The notes under the pieces: generated by a model | What the model saw: the letters and a program-made list of their open reading frames with translations, nothing else | The model's database searches: none | What the model was told of the DNA's origin: nothing | Made by a program: the position numbers and the translations under genes | NCBI GenBank assembly: GCA_028279875.1 | Contig: JANQMU010000140.1 | Span: 20,313 to 84,312 of the forward strand | DNA: 64,000 nt | Source: Rhizobiaceae bacterium | GTDB taxonomy: Bacteria > Pseudomonadota > Alphaproteobacteria > Rhizobiales > Rhizobiaceae | Reading direction: 5' to 3' | Part shown: one piece after another, positions 61,588-64,000 of the stretch | Layout of the letters: each line of letters opens with the position of its first letter | Numbering within the stretch: the stretch's first letter is position 1

Positions 61588-62017
61588 ATGACGTACTTGC
61601 ATTACGGCCTAGGGATTCTGATTTTCTTCACGACGATTGCCCGTGCTGATCCAGACACAGGTCTCACAGAGCCAGCCTATCTCTACAAAGCAACAGTGGT
61701 GCGCGTTGTGGAACGGAGACACGGTGGACGTTGATATCGATCTCGGCTTCTACACCTGGATCAAAAAGCAGCGGATCAGAATGGTGGGGATTGATGCGCC
61801 GGAGCCGCGGGGACAAGAACGGAAAGCCGGGCTTGCCGCAACCAAGTATATGAGGGACTTGGTTGAAGGCAAAGAGATCATCATTCAGACGGTCAAAGGG
61901 CGCGATGGGGGAGACAGCCGGGGAAAGTATGGTCACTGGCTGGGACGGCTCTACATCGATGGCCTGGATGTTAATCAAGACATGATTGACGCGGGGCATG
62001 CGATTGAGGATCAGTGA
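61588..62017 (+). pseudogene. secreted thermonuclease-like (SNc) gene with a frameshift
   Basis: ATG at 61588 opens a signal peptide (GLGILIFFTTIARA-DPD) then AYLYKATVVRVV in one frame; the protein then continues in another frame as NGDTVDVDIDLGFYTW, IRMVGIDAPEPRG and the RGKYGHWLG active-site segment to 62017. Removing one G at 61711-61712 would restore a single frame of about 142 residues. Staphylococcal nuclease-fold enzymes cleave DNA and RNA with Ca2+. Either a real mutation or a sequence error. Its end overlaps the next gene start (TGATG). Confidence 0.75.
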
Positions 62018-62696
62018 TGGACCTTGATGCGATTTGGAGTCTGCTGCAATTAGCACGTGATTGGCAGACACTCCTTGCGGGCCTATTAGCTCTAGGCGGA
62101 GCTCTGATCACCGTTCGAGCAATTCGGAAGCAAATCAGATTGCAGGAAACTGAAATTAAACATCAGGAAAAAAAACCAAAAGAGCACAGGAAGCCAAACT
62201 TTGGGCAGCCCGCGCTAGGATGCCCGATGCTCTGGCCGCTCTCTCAAACTTCTGCAAAGAAGTTGTGCCGGTAATCGCGGAACGCAGTGACGAAATGCCC
62301 GCGCTACCAACAAATGAAATCTCTGAGATTAAGGACGCTACTGAGTTTGTTGACCCAAAGACCGCAAAGAGAATGTACGAATTGGTGAAGCAATATCAGA
62401 TCCACAACTCCCGGCTCCGCTCCATTTTGGAAGACCGAACAATTCAAAGAGAAGCAGATCTGACACCAGAACAGCGCTGGTACGATCTGGTTTATCTAAA
62501 TGCGCTGACCAGCAGCCTTTACAATTTTGCACGCGACAGAAATGGCCCAGACTGGATTCGTCCCATAAACGCGCCCGCTTTGATTGAGTCACTGGACAAC
62601 TTATGTGGCAATACCAGAATTACACCTGAGGCTGAAATTGATAGGAACCTTCGGGAAAAAATCAACAGCGATCCGGATTCCCAAACACTGACATAG
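62017..62696 (+). pseudogene. phage/island-type protein with a -1 shift at an A8 run
   Basis: ATG at 62017 (or GTG 62014). The first part has a hydrophobic helix (TLLAGLLALGGALITV) and a basic/polar stretch; at 62168-62175 lies GAAAAAAAACC. Continuing in the -1 frame gives KRAQEAKLWAARARMPDALAALSNF joined smoothly to the second open frame ending at 62696, a product of about 226 residues. This suggests either programmed -1 slippage at the A-run or loss of one A from nine. Function unknown. Confidence 0.65.
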
Positions 62697-62707
62697 CGTT
62701 GACAGCG

Positions 62708-62917
62708 CTACCCATGAGGCTTCTCCCAAAATAGCTCACGGTCGCCAGTCAGACCTTCAACTAGATCATCAATTGCCTCGGTAACTGCACGGGCTCTGTT
62801 GTATCGATCGTGAAAGGGTTGTGAGCCTACCATGACTGAAATGGCGCCATCCCTGCCCTTTTCCAACTTTTCCAGTACCTCGGGAATCCTGAACGAAGAT
62901 CGTCTGCCACGGGACAT
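62708..62917 (-). CDS. small basic/acidic hypothetical protein
   Basis: 69 residues from the ATG at 62917, with GAGGA before it. Starts MSRGRRSSFRIPEVLEKLEKG; no membrane segment. Divergent from the SRAP fragment, 92 bp away. Not recognised; the pairing with an SRAP gene looks like a conserved island or phage neighbourhood. Confidence 0.55.
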   Translation of the reverse strand: MSRGRRSSFRIPEVLEKLEKGRDGAISVMVGSQPFHDRYNRARAVTEAIDDLVEGLTGDRELFWEKPHG

Positions 62918-63009
62918 ACTTGTCCTCTTTTCTCCCCTGTTCTGCTGATTGATTTGAGCCGTCAAAATCCCAATAGTAAAAATATACGGGATTTGGAAGG
63001 AACCTGTAG

Positions 63010-63195
63010 ATGCGCGGCAGGTTTATCACAACCGGGACTGGGCCAGAGCCCAATTACAACACGGCTCTCACATCAACTTTGAAGATCGTGACGAACCATG
63101 ACGGTAAGATTGGAATTGATGCCTGCAGATTGGGACTTGTGCCGCATTGGGCCAAAACCGTGATAGGCCGGATTCGAAGCATCGAAACTTGGTGA
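63010..63195 (+). pseudogene. truncated SRAP/YedK-type peptidase lacking the catalytic Cys2
   Basis: 61 residues similar to the start of SRAP (YedK/HMCES) proteins, which normally begin M-C-G-R-F and bind abasic sites through Cys2. Here the start is MRGRFITTGT, so Cys2 is replaced by Arg. IDACRLGLVPHWAK matches the usual WGL-PxWAK segment. A stop follows about 160 residues early. No longer functional. Confidence 0.75.
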
Positions 63196-63378
63196 TGTCG
63201 CGAGGCGGTCGGCCTCAATTTCCATCCGTTGATACAGATCCGCCAAGCGGCCCCACGCTTCCGGCGGGGCTGGCGCGGACTGACCCTGTCTTTCGATCAG
63301 ATAGTTGAGGTAGAGGCAAAGCGCGAATAGGCTTCAAAGTGCATTGTTGCCATTTTCTAAATATTGGATTGTTCTCGC

Positions 63379-63813
63379 ATGTTCGAAAGCATTAGGTATC
63401 ATCATAAGCATAGGCAGCTACTTCGCAAAAAACGTAAAAATGAGCAAGAATCTAGAATTGCGATAGACAAAGAAGCTGATCGAGCCGACAGAGATTTGAT
63501 GATCCAACTGTTCTTTTACGAGCAAGACACTTACGACGATTCACTCGCGCAGTTGCAGTCCATATACATCCAAAAAACAGCGGAAAAATACCTAATCCCC
63601 GTACCTGCGCTTAACCTGAAATCTGGTTGGGAAACGTCAGACATTACGGGAAATGTGCGAATGACCAGCGATACAAGGGCGAAATTACTCAAAGCGATTC
63701 GAGAGGAAAAAAAACAACGTAGGGAAGAAATGTTGGGCTGGCTTCCTATAGTAACAGCGACCACAGGCCTGCTTGGTGTGGTTGTTGCGATTTTGGCATT
63801 GCTCTTTGGGTAA
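63379..63813 (+). CDS. C-terminally membrane-anchored hypothetical protein
   Basis: 144 residues from the ATG at 63379. Very basic N-terminal 40 residues (HHKHRQLLRKKRKNEQ), a helical middle, then a single hydrophobic tail WLPIVTATTGLLGVVVAILALLFG. No known family. A+T-rich like the rest of the island. The ribosome site is weak. The 183 bp before it hold nothing supportable. Confidence 0.55.
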   Translation: MFESIRYHHKHRQLLRKKRKNEQESRIAIDKEADRADRDLMIQLFFYEQDTYDDSLAQLQSIYIQKTAEKYLIPVPALNLKSGWETSDITGNVRMTSDTRAKLLKAIREEKKQRREEMLGWLPIVTATTGLLGVVVAILALLFG

Positions 63814-63834
63814 GCGGCGCATATTTGTTCCAAT

Positions 63835-64000
63835 TCAGGGACGCCGATCACCCTCGACCGCCCGCAAGATCCGCTTCAAGGTCTCGTTTTGCTGTTGCTG
63901 TGTCACTTCAATGCCCCTCAGTCTTTCGCGGATGTCCCCCGCGCGATCCTCAATCCTGTCAACTCGCGTCTCAAGTTTGCCGACATCCTCGGCATTTGCT
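63835..64000 (-). CDS. coiled-coil protein, N-terminus beyond window
   Basis: Reading inward from base 64000 on the minus strand gives 54 residues ending at a TGA at 63835-63837: VGKLETRVDRIEDRAGDIRERL and QQQQNETLKRILRAVEG in pieces, heptad-patterned. Typical of small phage or island coiled-coil proteins. The start lies outside the window. Confidence 0.5.
   Translation of the reverse strand, partial: ANAEDVGKLETRVDRIEDRAGDIRERLRGIEVTQQQQNETLKRILRAVEGDRRP

Overview
The window (64 kb, G+C-rich, tightly packed operons, frequent 1-8 nt stop/start overlaps) looks like an alphaproteobacterial chromosome, probably a metabolically versatile Hyphomicrobiales or Rhodobacterales member. This rests on the kinds of genes present (TTT and liv transporters, HoxFUYH plus Hyp, FCD-type GntR and IclR regulators), not on a phylogenetic marker. 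There are no rRNA genes and no complete tRNA.

Layout. (1) 1-16.6 kb, minus strand: one co-oriented run from an ABC uptake system (binding protein, two permeases, small membrane protein, two ATPases) through a GMC oxidoreductase, GntR regulator, glyoxalase, glycerol dehydrogenase, quinone reductase-like MDR, lactaldehyde-type aldehyde dehydrogenase and FMN lactate dehydrogenase to a B12-dependent diol dehydratase with fused large and medium subunits, then an SDR cut by the window edge. It reads as import and catabolism of a C3 polyol or diol without a visible microcompartment. (2) 16.85-26.8 kb: a reductive dehalogenation locus. A GST resembling glutathione-dependent tetrachlorohydroquinone dehalogenase is followed by a 1050-residue cytoplasmic corrinoid reductive dehalogenase fused to its own FMN/NAD(P)H/[2Fe-2S] reductase. 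Next to them are a LysR regulator, a complete tripartite tricarboxylate transporter and a cytoplasmic sulfatase. I infer uptake, desulfation and dehalogenation of a sulfated halo-aromatic. (3) 26.9-28.8 kb: an orphan fused dipeptide-type ABC ATPase coupled to a 43-residue membrane microprotein. (4) 28.8-36.8 kb, minus strand: iclR, a threonine synthase-like PLP enzyme, livKHMGF and an M24 peptidase-like enzyme. (5) 37.1-48.3 kb, minus strand: a complete NAD-coupled [NiFe] hydrogenase (hoxFUYH, maturation protease, hypABCDEF) with an FNR/FixK-type box upstream of hoxF. (6) 48.6-56.4 kb, plus strand: a sugar-acid operon (SDR, glucarate dehydratase-like enolase, ABC transporter, GntR, SMP-30 lactonase).

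(7) 56.4-60.3 kb is a decayed accessory zone: a transposase scrap, two truncated genes joined tail to tail, a 136-bp terminal-inverted-repeat element, a hairpin-rich stretch, and three paralogous secreted cysteine-rich proteins that appear to form an undescribed family. (8) From 60.31 kb the composition becomes A+T-richer. A 3'-half tRNA-Met copy marks a probable attachment site, followed by phage/island-type genes, several broken: a frameshifted secreted nuclease, a gene with a -1 shift at an A8 run, and a truncated SRAP/YedK that has lost its catalytic cysteine.

Two B12-dependent enzymes (diol dehydratase and RdhA) lie about 14.5 kb apart, so this region depends heavily on cobalamin. All assignments come from reading motifs; no database search was possible.
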